DNA of 13,176 nucleotides from an uncultured Bacteroidales bacterium (lineage in GTDB: Bacteria > Bacteroidota > Bacteroidia > Bacteroidales > UBA932), in assembly GCA_946062035.1 (NCBI GenBank), contig CAMGTS010000016.1, positions 1 through 13,176 on the forward strand. The letters run 5' to 3'. A program made the translations under genes and the position numbers. The notes beneath the pieces were generated by a model. The model was not told the origin of the DNA. It did no database searches and worked only from the letters and a program-made list of their open reading frames with translations. Positions 1-7,125 of the stretch are shown one piece after another. Positions within the stretch are counted from its first letter, which is position 1; each line of letters begins with the position of its first letter.

Positions 1-520
1 TTATGTATAGTCCTTTTCTATCGGAGGAAAAATTCTCCGCCTGAGTTATCGCTTCGGTAAAACTCCGTGTGGCGGCCTTATATTGCGCCTCTTTGAATTC
101 GCAGAATCCTTTGCGGAAGAAGTATTCATCTCTGTCCCTCTTGTGCAATGTGTTGGGCGATATTTCGTTGAACATCTTAGACGCTTTCCTGAATTCCTCC
201 TTCTCGTAATACAATACGGCAAGTCTGAACTTGATCTCCGGAAGCATGGCGGATGAAGGGTAGCTGTCAGAAAAGGATTTAGCCTGCCCCTCGACATTGG
301 ACTGACCTAAATAAATTGCGCACAGCACCCTGTATCCTTCAGCGGTTTCGTTGGTCCCGTTCTGTCGGATGTACTTATTGAATTCAGACATGGAATTCTG
401 GTACATTTTGCGGTTGAACAAGTCGACCGCTTTTGACATTTGGGCGTCATTCTGCGCAGCAACGATTCCTGAGTATGCGATACATATAATGACTGAAAGT
501 ATATGTTTAAGATGTCTCAT
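1..520 (-). CDS. Exported tetratricopeptide-repeat protein, N-terminal part (cut by window edge)
   Basis: The reading frame is open from an ATG at 518-520 down to the window edge, giving 173 residues with no stop, so the gene continues outside. Residues 1-22 form a signal peptide (basic MRHLKH start, hydrophobic core, VAA before Gln23), so the product is exported, probably to the periplasm. After it come helical-pair segments with the spacing of TPR/Sel1-like repeats, at about residues 27-48 (AVDLFNRKMYQNSMSEFNKY), 88-112 (LAVLYYEKEEFRKASKMF) and 124-150 (KGFCEFKEAQYKAATRSF). TPR proteins act as binding scaffolds; large exported TPR proteins are common in Bacteroidales, but their partners are mostly unknown. 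It is transcribed divergently from ftsE. It resembles BamD/YbgF-type cell-envelope TPR proteins only at the fold level, and I would not assign a specific function. Confidence 0.8.
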   Translation of the reverse strand, partial: MRHLKHILSVIICIAYSGIVAAQNDAQMSKAVDLFNRKMYQNSMSEFNKYIRQNGTNETAEGYRVLCAIYLGQSNVEGQAKSFSDSYPSSAMLPEIKFRLAVLYYEKEEFRKASKMFNEISPNTLHKRDRDEYFFRKGFCEFKEAQYKAATRSFTEAITQAENFSSDRKGLYI

Positions 521-559
521 GCTTCCTCTTAATTGATTTGACGTAAAATTACCGCTTGA

Positions 560-567
560 CAAAGGTA
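560..567 (-). promoter_or_regulatory. Putative -7 promoter element (TACCTTTG) for the TPR gene
   Basis: The minus strand reads TACCTTTG, a full match to the Bacteroidales primary-sigma -7 consensus TAnnTTTG. It lies 39 bp upstream of the TPR gene ATG, leaving a leader of roughly 30 nt. The -33 element is not recognisable, so the call rests on the -7 box and its position. Confidence 0.45.
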
Positions 568-634
568 TTAATAATCCTAAATGCCGAAGATACCGAGTTA
601 TAGCTAATTTTTAATGACACGGGGATTAAATTGC

Positions 635-642
635 TACCTTTG
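635..642 (+). promoter_or_regulatory. Putative -7 promoter element (TACCTTTG) for ftsE-nth-xerD
   Basis: The plus strand reads TACCTTTG, matching TAnnTTTG, 72 bp upstream of the ftsE ATG. An A/T-rich stretch lies where a -33 element would be, but no clear TTTG is present. It would give a leader of roughly 65 nt for the ftsE-nth-xerD transcript. Confidence 0.45.
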
Positions 643-714
643 CATAGGTATTCCGCTGATAAAATTATGCCATAAGCATAGACAGGGCTGCCAAATGAAA
701 AATGATTTGAAAGT

Positions 715-1440
715 ATGGAACTGAACCATGAAACGCTAATAGAAATCACCGACGCTGAAATCAGAAATGGCGGAAACCTTATCCTTTCTGATGTGTGTAT
801 GTCGGTCAATAGGGGAGACATTGTCTATCTTGTGGGCAGGGTAGGCAGCGGTAAAAGCTCTATAATCAAGAGTATAATAGGGGAGCTTCCTCTTGAAAAA
901 GGTTCTGTCAAGGTTTGTGGCTCGGAATTGAAGGGAATATCAAGCGGTAAAATCCCTTTTTTGAGGAGAAAGCTCGGTGTAGTGTTCCAGGATTTCCAGT
1001 TGCTTGCGGACAGGAGCATTCTGGAGAATCTCCGGTTTGTCCTTAATGCGACCGGCTGGGATAACAAGGAAAAGATAGACGGGAGATGTATGGAGGTTCT
1101 GAAGATGGTCGGTATGGAGACAAAAGCCCATAAGATGCCGTATCAGCTTTCGGGAGGAGAACAGCAAAGGATCGCGATCGCAAGGGCCCTTTTGAACTCT
1201 CCTGAGATAATTCTCGCTGATGAGCCTACCGGCAATTTGGATGCTGAAACCGCATTGGGTATCATGAACCTTCTGATGAAGATACATGATGAGTATTCTC
1301 CTGCTATTCTGATAGTTACGCATAACCGTTCTCTACTCGAAAAGTTTCCTGGAAGGATCTTCCTGTGTTCTAACGGGAAGTGCAATGAAGTTTCAGACAA
1401 GCCTTTGTCTGTCGAAGAAGATATGCCCGATGATTGCTGA
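715..1440 (+). CDS. ftsE: Cell-division ABC transporter ATP-binding protein FtsE
   Basis: FtsE is the cytoplasmic ATPase that pairs with the membrane protein FtsX at the septum and controls peptidoglycan hydrolase activation during division. The 241-residue protein has every ABC ATPase motif: Walker A GRVGSGKS (41-48), Q-loop Gln92, signature LSGGEQQR (145-152), Walker [12 protein letters not shown] (166-176, catalytic Glu170) and switch His203 (VTHN). The segment [19 protein letters not shown] around the Q-loop is characteristic of FtsE and separates it from LolD/MacB-type relatives, which are the main alternative. The ATG at 715 is preceded by only a weak A/G-rich leader, as is usual in this phylum. 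No ftsX follows; the next gene is nth, whose start lies inside the end of ftsE. An N-terminal extension of about 12 residues and an acidic C-terminal tail ([10 protein letters not shown]) are slightly longer than in E. coli FtsE. Confidence 0.9.
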   Translation: MELNHETLIEITDAEIRNGGNLILSDVCMSVNRGDIVYLVGRVGSGKSSIIKSIIGELPLEKGSVKVCGSELKGISSGKIPFLRRKLGVVFQDFQLLADRSILENLRFVLNATGWDNKEKIDGRCMEVLKMVGMETKAHKMPYQLSGGEQQRIAIARALLNSPEIILADEPTGNLDAETALGIMNLLMKIHDEYSPAILIVTHNRSLLEKFPGRIFLCSNGKCNEVSDKPLSVEEDMPDDC

Positions 1441-2077
1441 TTATAAAAAACATATTCTCGACTGGTTCGAGAAGAATTCCGCTGATGCGGAGAGCGAACT
1501 GACTTTCGGGAATCCGTTCGAACTTATTGTAGCGGTGATACTATCCGCACAGTGTACCGACAAGAGGGTCAATATGGTGACTCCGGGTCTTCTGGAAAAA
1601 TACCCTGATGCCCAGGCTCTTGCGAATGCCGATAGAGAAGAGCTATATGATTGTATAAAGTCAATATCCTTTCCTAACAGCAAGACTGACCACCTTATAG
1701 GGATGGCGAAAATGTTGGTCTCAGATTTCAACGGAGAAGTCCCGTCTGAGATTGATGAGCTTGTAAAGCTCCCCGGGGTGGGGAGAAAAACCGCAAACGT
1801 CGTTGCCTCTATTTGTTTCGATAAGCCTGTTATAGCCGTTGATACTCATGTGTTTAGAGTAGCGCATAGAATGGGCTTCTCAAAAGGGGCGACACCATTG
1901 GATGTGGAGAGGGACTTGGAGAAGCTGATTCCTTTGAAAAAGAGAGGGAAGGCGCATCATTGGCTTATACTTCACGGGAGATATGTCTGCAAGTCACTTA
2001 AACCTAAGTGCGAAAGTTGCGGAGTCGCCCAGTGGTGTCCTAAACTATTGGATGGCAGTAAATTGCGAAAGGCATAA
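1430..2077 (+). CDS. nth: Endonuclease III (DNA glycosylase/AP lyase)
   Basis: Nth removes oxidised pyrimidines from DNA and nicks the resulting abasic site in base-excision repair. The helix-hairpin-helix [12 protein letters not shown] carries catalytic Lys120, and Asp138 sits in VDTHVFRV. The C-terminal 4Fe-4S cluster ligands are Cys187, Cys194, Cys197 and Cys203 (C-X6-C-X2-C-X5-C). With the ATG at 1430 the key residues fall at the same numbers as in E. coli Nth (K120, D138), and the length of 215 matches the 211-residue family standard. This favours the ATG at 1430 over an in-frame ATG 45 bp upstream at 1385, which would add 15 unusual residues. The chosen start overlaps the ftsE stop by 11 bp, suggesting translational coupling. 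All catalytic and cluster residues are present, so it should be active. Confidence 0.95.
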   Translation: MIADYKKHILDWFEKNSADAESELTFGNPFELIVAVILSAQCTDKRVNMVTPGLLEKYPDAQALANADREELYDCIKSISFPNSKTDHLIGMAKMLVSDFNGEVPSEIDELVKLPGVGRKTANVVASICFDKPVIAVDTHVFRVAHRMGFSKGATPLDVERDLEKLIPLKKRGKAHHWLILHGRYVCKSLKPKCESCGVAQWCPKLLDGSKLRKA

Positions 2078-2083
2078 ACTCGG

Positions 2084-3070
2084 ATGACAAAAGGACGGTT
2101 TAAAATGTCTGACGCTTTTGAAAAATATCTGACCTCTTTTTGCAGTTATCTGAAATTGGAAAGATCTTTATCCGCAAATACCATCGCCGCATATAGATCT
2201 GACCTGAATGATTTCGCTGATTTTTGTGAAAATAGAGGAATCGTTTCCCCTGATGTTGTAGGCGGTGAGGATGTCGAGGATTTTCTTTCAAAAAAATATT
2301 CCGAGGGTATCTCTACAAGAAGTCAGGCTCGTAAAATATCGGCTCTCAGGGCGTTCTTCAAATTCTTTGCGATGGAAAGCGGCGATAAGGAGTTCGTGAA
2401 CCCTTGTGTAAAAACAGATTCCCCGAAGCTTGGTCGTTCTCTTCCTACGGTTCTAAGCGTCGACGAGGTCAGCAGGATTATTGAGTCTGTAGATCTCTCC
2501 ACTTATGAAGGCATCCGTAACCGTGCCATTATCGAGATGCTGTATTCATGCGGTTTGAGAGTAAGTGAACTTATAAATCTCAGGCTTTCAGATCTTTTCT
2601 TCACGGAATCTTTTATAAGGGTAGTAGGAAAGGGGAACAAGCAGAGGCTGATCCCTGTGGGAGAGTATGCGATTGTGGCTGTCCAAAACTATATCCCACT
2701 CAGGCATGAGACTTTAGAGAAGGCATTGGAAAAGGGTGGAGGTTCGGCGAAATTCGGCAAAAGCGCCCGAAGCGTAAAGGCTTCAAAAGCGGAAGATACT
2801 CTGTTTCTGAATCGTAGAGGCGGCCCTATGACCCGTGAGATGGTTTTTACAATTGTCAAAAAGCAGGCTGCTATCGCCGGTATTAAAAAGGAGGTTCATC
2901 CTCATACATTCAGACATTCGTTTGCGACGCATCTTGTGGAGAACGGTGCTGACCTGCGTGCGGTGCAGGATATGCTTGGTCACGAAAGTATCTTGACTAC
3001 AGAGATTTACACTCATGTCAGTTCGAAACAGTGGATGAAGAACATTCTGGAGCATCACCCGCAGAGATAG
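2084..3070 (+). CDS. xerD: Site-specific tyrosine recombinase XerD
   Basis: XerD works with XerC to resolve chromosome dimers at dif during division. The 328-residue protein has an N-terminal SAM-like core-binding domain (about 11-105, with LERSLSANTIAAYRSDL) and a C-terminal catalytic domain with the full set Arg159 (CGLRVSEL), Lys183 (GKGNKQRLIP), His274 and Arg277 (HPHTFRHSFATHL), His300 (MLGHES) and nucleophile Tyr309 (IYTHV). The tail ending HHPQR matches the XerD-type HHPRA end better than XerC. Translation could start at 2084, 6 bp after nth, or at an in-frame ATG at 2105; the latter would drop seven residues outside the domain. A Lys/Ser/Gly-rich segment at about 212-236 is longer than in E. 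coli XerD. Its last 17 codons overlap the opposite-strand thioredoxin-like gene. Position in a housekeeping operon, with no att-like repeats nearby, argues against a mobile-element integrase. Confidence 0.88.
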   Translation: MTKGRFKMSDAFEKYLTSFCSYLKLERSLSANTIAAYRSDLNDFADFCENRGIVSPDVVGGEDVEDFLSKKYSEGISTRSQARKISALRAFFKFFAMESGDKEFVNPCVKTDSPKLGRSLPTVLSVDEVSRIIESVDLSTYEGIRNRAIIEMLYSCGLRVSELINLRLSDLFFTESFIRVVGKGNKQRLIPVGEYAIVAVQNYIPLRHETLEKALEKGGGSAKFGKSARSVKASKAEDTLFLNRRGGPMTREMVFTIVKKQAAIAGIKKEVHPHTFRHSFATHLVENGADLRAVQDMLGHESILTTEIYTHVSSKQWMKNILEHHPQR

Positions 3071-3962
3071 GAGAGGGGGCGGGAACTGCAAGAAGCCGCT
3101 CTATCAGAGAGCCTATTGATGCGTCTTTGAGAATGACGTGTTTTCCGGAGTCGAGAAGGTAGAGGGTCGGAATCGCCTTCAGGTCGTATGTCCGACAGAT
3201 CGTGAGGCTCTTATCTTTATCGTAGCAATTTATCCACTTTTTCGGGTAGTCCGCAGTTTCCCACGCAGGAGTGCGCCCCTCGACGCAGACCGAGAGTATC
3301 TTAAGACGTCCAGTATCCACGAGCTTCCTTATATGAGGCGAGTATGCAAGCCTCTCTTTGACTCTCAGGCAATCATGGCATTCAGGATCATTGAAAAAGA
3401 TAAGGGTGTACTCTGCTTCTATTGCGGACAGCCGTATGCCTGTGTCATCGTGCAGATAGGCCGTGAAATCGGCAGCTATGCTTCCGGGACGGTTCTTCAA
3501 GGCTGTCTCAAGCAGGAAACGAGGTCGGATCTTTTCCTCTTCGCGGATCTGTGGATTATTTATAATAGCCTGAAGCATAAGGATATGCAGGTCTTCATTG
3601 TGCATCGGCGAATTTGGCTCATAGAGATATTTGTCGCCGAGTTCGATGAAATGGCGCAGTGTCATAGTCTCAACAGAGGCGCGCCTGTAAAGGGCATCGA
3701 CAGCCTCGGGGGTCTTTGTGGAGTATCTGAGAATGTTTATGAAATTGACGAAAGCCTGCTCCGTCTCTCCGGCATAAGTCAGCAGAGTCGTGTCGGAGAA
3801 ATCATAGTTGTCCCAATAGTGCATCACAAGGAAGTCGGCCCTGCTCCCGGGAGTCCTCAGAGAGTCAGGAACATCAGGCAGGCGGAAAGCCTTGCCGGAC
3901 TGTGCGTTTGCACACAACCCGACGCAGCAGATCAGCAATATAAGCAGAAGTCGCCTTGCCAT
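3018..3962 (-). CDS. Periplasmic DUF5106/thioredoxin-like protein closing the pilus operon
   Basis: The 314-residue product has a signal peptide (residues 1-20, ending ANA before Gln21). Residues about 25-165 fit the Bacteroidales DUF5106 domain, with the characteristic run RADFLVMHYWDNYDF at 41-55 and a helical remainder. Residues about 175-292 form a thioredoxin-like domain with the redox pair Cys195-His-Asp-Cys198 (NDPECHDC) and the expected cis-proline Pro265 (KAIPTLYLLD). Such proteins are expected to exchange thiols and disulfides in the periplasm; the substrate is not evident. It lies 15 bp downstream of the 1041-aa pilus gene with no visible promoter between, so it is probably co-transcribed with the pilus genes, which may link it to pilus biogenesis or may be chance. 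The last 17 residues (from about 298), low-complexity Ser/Pro/Ala-rich, overlap the 3' end of xerD and probably arose by read-through past an older stop. Confidence 0.85.
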   Translation of the reverse strand: MARRLLLILLICCVGLCANAQSGKAFRLPDVPDSLRTPGSRADFLVMHYWDNYDFSDTTLLTYAGETEQAFVNFINILRYSTKTPEAVDALYRRASVETMTLRHFIELGDKYLYEPNSPMHNEDLHILMLQAIINNPQIREEEKIRPRFLLETALKNRPGSIAADFTAYLHDDTGIRLSAIEAEYTLIFFNDPECHDCLRVKERLAYSPHIRKLVDTGRLKILSVCVEGRTPAWETADYPKKWINCYDKDKSLTICRTYDLKAIPTLYLLDSGKHVILKDASIGSLIERLLAVPAPSPISAGDAPECSSSTVSN

Positions 3963-3977
3963 AAGCCTGAACGGTAC

Positions 3978-6900
3978 CTACTTTTCTTTGATCAGAATAA
4001 TCTCCCTGTTCTCGTAGAGCTCGCGCAAACTGTTGACAGTCGCAACGTATGACTCTCCTGCATTCGGCGAGTATCTGATTTCAACAGCATCCGTGAACCA
4101 GTTGTAATTGTATTCGGAACGGAGCTTGAGGCTGTATTTTCCTGTCTCGGTAATTGACATGGCGCCGATACGGTAGCCGTTGTCTTTCATGGCGAACGAA
4201 ACAAAGTTGTCGCCCGGAATATCGACAGCGCTGCCGGCGTCTTCACCGAATTTTATTGTGCCTGTAATCAGATTGTTGCTCACATTGAAGACCTTCTCAA
4301 GGTAAGTCACAACCTCCGCCTCAGAACTGATGACTATCTGTCCGGTGCTTACGATTGTCTTCTTCTTGAAAGGAAGGCGCTTGCGCTCGTTCGTACGGTT
4401 CACCCCTGCAAGTCCGATGTGGTTGGCGTGAGGATCTGCGACTCCGAAAGTTCTCTCGGCCTCTCTGTCCGCATCGACGGTATATATGAACCTTCCTGCA
4501 ACAAGCGGGTCCGCCTTGAGTTTGTCTGCGGTCAGATTGCAGTCTATCAGTCTGTCAGCATCAATCTCGAGCATAGGGGCATCGATATAGACCTCGAAAG
4601 ACTCGCCGAACGGGTCGACAGACTTGCCGTCCATACCCTTGAATGATGAGATGTCTATCTCTATGTCGACATCCTCGTCAGGGGTGTATTCGAGGACAAT
4701 CTCATCCTCCGCCTCTGGTTCAACGTCGCTCCACTCAGAAATGTCGGAGTGCTCATCAATGTCTTCATAAGGCAGATTCGTACCAACGCCGTTGACTTCC
4801 GCAAAGAATCTGAAAGGTCTGTAGTTCTCCAGTCTGAAGATTGCTGAGCGGTATCCGTAACCGTGCGAACCGTCCTCCATGTCGGCATATTTTGCGGACG
4901 GGGCGAGGCCAGGATGCTCGCGGTAGAAGTCGTAGCCAGGCATATTCGATGAGATACGCACCACCTCGTTGCTCTTCGCACGGTTGGTGGTGAACTCTAT
5001 GTTGTATTTGCCTGCATCCGGTGTTCCTGCGTGGTTTGACTTCGGCCAGAAGAGAAGCATTCGTCCTCGGTCTGTCCATTGGTCGCTGCTCATCGTCTGG
5101 AATTCGAAATCGGAAGCCGCTGTGTTGTGCTCCAGGTTTGTCGTAAATGCAAAGAACTCGACAAAATCTATATTCGGGTCAACCGCCGCACCGGTGGCTT
5201 TGTCTGTGAGCAAAAGCTCGAAAGAGACCTCTGCATTGCGCTTCTGAGGGACGAGATAGTAGTACAGATCCTCGTCGGCCGCCGAGCCTTCAGGAGTGTT
5301 GGACGCATTGTATTTCTTCAAGTTGCTGAGGTCGATTCTTCGGAGATTGTTGGTGTAGCTGTAGTCCATGCTGACACTTCCGAAATGGTTGGCGTCCAGC
5401 CAGACCTCGCCTTTGTAGCCGGTGTTCTGTTGCAGCACGTTGCGGAAATATACGGAATGGTCTCCCGGACCTCTGACGGTGTAGACATATTTGTACTCGA
5501 CTCCGTGGTCCGCTCCGAATCCATCTTCGTTCTTGAAAATCAGAGGAAGCTGCATGCCTGAAGCGTTTCGGATATCCAGTCCTGCCGCTGAAATCAGCAC
5601 GTCGAACGGATAAAGCTCTTCAGGACAGGTCTCCGGAATATGGAACATCAGCGTAATGAAAGACTTCTGAGTCTCGTGGATTGGGGCGCCAGGGTATATG
5701 TTACCATCAAGCTGCGAAGTAATCCACACAGGGGTGAAGGTTTGTTTCTTGATTACGATGATGTTTATCTTGCGCTGGAGTCTGCCGTGTTTGACAAGCA
5801 GCGTACCGCTGTGTCTGGCATCGGAGCCGAGGTCAAGCAGGGTAGGCTGGATTACCGCACTCATCTCGGAGCCGGAAATCGTAGGGTTGTCGAATCCGTT
5901 GATGAAGTTGTATTGCGCCACATTGTTCTCGTTCACCCATTTTACGCTCGGAGCATCCTCTTTGGTGATGGCCTTTCCGTCCAGACGGGTGAGGCTGACA
6001 TCGAATTTAGGATATCTGTATGTGTCGTCGGCAAGCTGCGACTCGTCGAGCACAAGGTTTGTCGGCTTTACGCTGAGCCTGAACTGGCCGTCGGTAAGCG
6101 TCTCCACATCATCGGAGATAGAGAGCCAGACATTGTTGGTTGCAGCAGCCTTGAGAGCCTTGGCAAAACTCTCCTGTCCGTCAGAGAGCTCACTGATGAT
6201 ATTCATTATATAGTGGTAGTTCCTTCTTATCTTCGCCTGCTCTCCGTCCTCTCTGATAATCAGCGTGCGGTAGTAGAGTCCGTTGGCTTTGATGATAACG
6301 CTGACAGGGTCGGACGAATCGTTCTCGCTTTCGTAGATATACGAGACATCGTCCGGAGCTGTGTCGATGTCCGACGGGTCTGTGAGTTTCTGTTTATTCT
6401 CGGGAAGCGTGACAATCTCGCTCCACTCATCGCTGGTAAACTCCTCTGCAGTAGGGAAATATGAAGTTGTCTTGGATGAGAACGGGGCAACCGTGCCGAA
6501 TGCGTGGGTGTTGCACACTGCAAATCCCTCCACAACGACACTCGAAACCTGTGATTCGACAGTTACCTTTGCCTGGTTGCGGATAAGCTTTATAAGCTTG
6601 CCCTGCAGTGCATCACCGATCTCTTTGTCCGCATCTTCAGCACTCTTCTGAAAACGGCCCCAGTAAATCATCTTTCCGGCAGAGCCTTCGAGAATGGATA
6701 TTACCTCCTGCTCGCTCTTGCCTCGGAAGCTGTCTTCGCTGAAGTTCGTAAGGTTCTGATTTGAAAGGAAATGGATTCTGTTAGTGTTTCTCGGAATATC
6801 TGCGGTCAGCTTTCCGTCTGTCGGTGTCGCTATGGTAAGATTGGCCCTCACGGTCGATATGAAGAGTCCGTATGAGTCGAAGCAGAACAGGTCCATAAGC

Positions 6901-7103
6901 TGGACACCCTGCGCACCGTCCGGGTCGACCGCCCTGGTCTGTACCTCCTCCATTGTCGGGATGCCGATACCAACGCTGATTCGGCAATATCCGTCAGGTA
7001 TATTATCCGGCAGCCTGTCCATATCTTTGGCACACGACTGGGCAAATGCGCCTGCAATCGCAAGCGTAACGACAAGGGCTATATTTCTTATATATGATGG
7101 CAT
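3978..7103 (-). CDS. Very large pilus-operon lipoprotein, probable tip/accessory adhesin (Mfa5-position, DUF4906-like)
   Basis: This 1041-residue protein has a hydrophobic N-terminus and a probable lipobox AQSC with Cys24 as the lipidated residue, followed by a fimbrillin-like segment. A beta strand (YCRISVGIGIPTM) leads to a candidate maturation site VQTR57-A58, then DLFCFDSYGLFI and RIHFLSNQNLTNF, the usual type V pilin pattern. The rest is predicted beta-rich with many Gly/Asp/Tyr residues, suggesting several stacked Ig-like domains. Residues about 776-820 are strongly acidic (EDIDEHSDISEW through DEDVDIEID). It resembles the DUF4906 lipoproteins that accompany Bacteroidales fimbrial clusters, judged from memory of the family. 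Its size and distal place match Mfa5 of P. gingivalis, but I see no von Willebrand A MIDAS motif (DxSxS), so it is not an obvious Mfa5 orthologue. It starts 22 bp after the 737-aa gene. Confidence 0.75.
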   Translation of the reverse strand: MPSYIRNIALVVTLAIAGAFAQSCAKDMDRLPDNIPDGYCRISVGIGIPTMEEVQTRAVDPDGAQGVQLMDLFCFDSYGLFISTVRANLTIATPTDGKLTADIPRNTNRIHFLSNQNLTNFSEDSFRGKSEQEVISILEGSAGKMIYWGRFQKSAEDADKEIGDALQGKLIKLIRNQAKVTVESQVSSVVVEGFAVCNTHAFGTVAPFSSKTTSYFPTAEEFTSDEWSEIVTLPENKQKLTDPSDIDTAPDDVSYIYESENDSSDPVSVIIKANGLYYRTLIIREDGEQAKIRRNYHYIMNIISELSDGQESFAKALKAAATNNVWLSISDDVETLTDGQFRLSVKPTNLVLDESQLADDTYRYPKFDVSLTRLDGKAITKEDAPSVKWVNENNVAQYNFINGFDNPTISGSEMSAVIQPTLLDLGSDARHSGTLLVKHGRLQRKINIIVIKKQTFTPVWITSQLDGNIYPGAPIHETQKSFITLMFHIPETCPEELYPFDVLISAAGLDIRNASGMQLPLIFKNEDGFGADHGVEYKYVYTVRGPGDHSVYFRNVLQQNTGYKGEVWLDANHFGSVSMDYSYTNNLRRIDLSNLKKYNASNTPEGSAADEDLYYYLVPQKRNAEVSFELLLTDKATGAAVDPNIDFVEFFAFTTNLEHNTAASDFEFQTMSSDQWTDRGRMLLFWPKSNHAGTPDAGKYNIEFTTNRAKSNEVVRISSNMPGYDFYREHPGLAPSAKYADMEDGSHGYGYRSAIFRLENYRPFRFFAEVNGVGTNLPYEDIDEHSDISEWSDVEPEAEDEIVLEYTPDEDVDIEIDISSFKGMDGKSVDPFGESFEVYIDAPMLEIDADRLIDCNLTADKLKADPLVAGRFIYTVDADREAERTFGVADPHANHIGLAGVNRTNERKRLPFKKKTIVSTGQIVISSEAEVVTYLEKVFNVSNNLITGTIKFGEDAGSAVDIPGDNFVSFAMKDNGYRIGAMSITETGKYSLKLRSEYNYNWFTDAVEIRYSPNAGESYVATVNSLRELYENREIILIKEK

Positions 7104-7125
7104 ATATGTTCTGATATATTCTTAT

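Larger units (their letters stand above)
521..714. promoter_or_regulatory. Divergent intergenic promoter region between the TPR gene and ftsE
   Basis: This 194-bp gap separates two divergently transcribed genes and is A/T-rich. It carries one match to the Bacteroidales -7 element TAnnTTTG on each strand, both reading TACCTTTG, about 70 bp apart. I see no convincing -33 TTTG on either side. No gene is supported inside it. A nine-codon ORF (695-724) overlaps the ftsE start out of frame, but nothing supports its expression. Confidence 0.55.

Noticed and set aside
695..724. Nine-codon upstream ORF overlapping the ftsE start
   Set aside because: Too short to support. It has no clear ribosome site and is likely chance in an A-rich leader.
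1385..1429. Upstream ATG for endonuclease III
   Set aside because: It would add 15 residues with no counterpart in the family and a long overlap with ftsE. The ATG at 1430 aligns the catalytic residues with E. coli numbering.
2084..3070. Tyrosine recombinase as an integrase or pilus invertase
   Set aside because: Sequence features and the HHPQR tail fit housekeeping XerD, it sits in an operon with nth, and I find no inverted or direct repeats flanking a switchable segment inside the window.
3098..3112. GCTCT/AGAGC small hairpin near the convergent gene ends as a terminator
   Set aside because: The stem is only 5 bp, no T tract follows on either strand, and it lies inside the thioredoxin-like coding region.
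3138..4052. 304-codon open frame on the plus strand
   Set aside because: It is antisense to the DUF5106/thioredoxin-like gene, which has a signal peptide, CxxC and cis-Pro. The plus-strand translation shows no domain.
5640..6464. 274-codon open frame on the plus strand
   Set aside because: It is a shadow of the 1041-aa pilus gene, with many similar antisense frames nearby, reflecting codon bias of the real strand.
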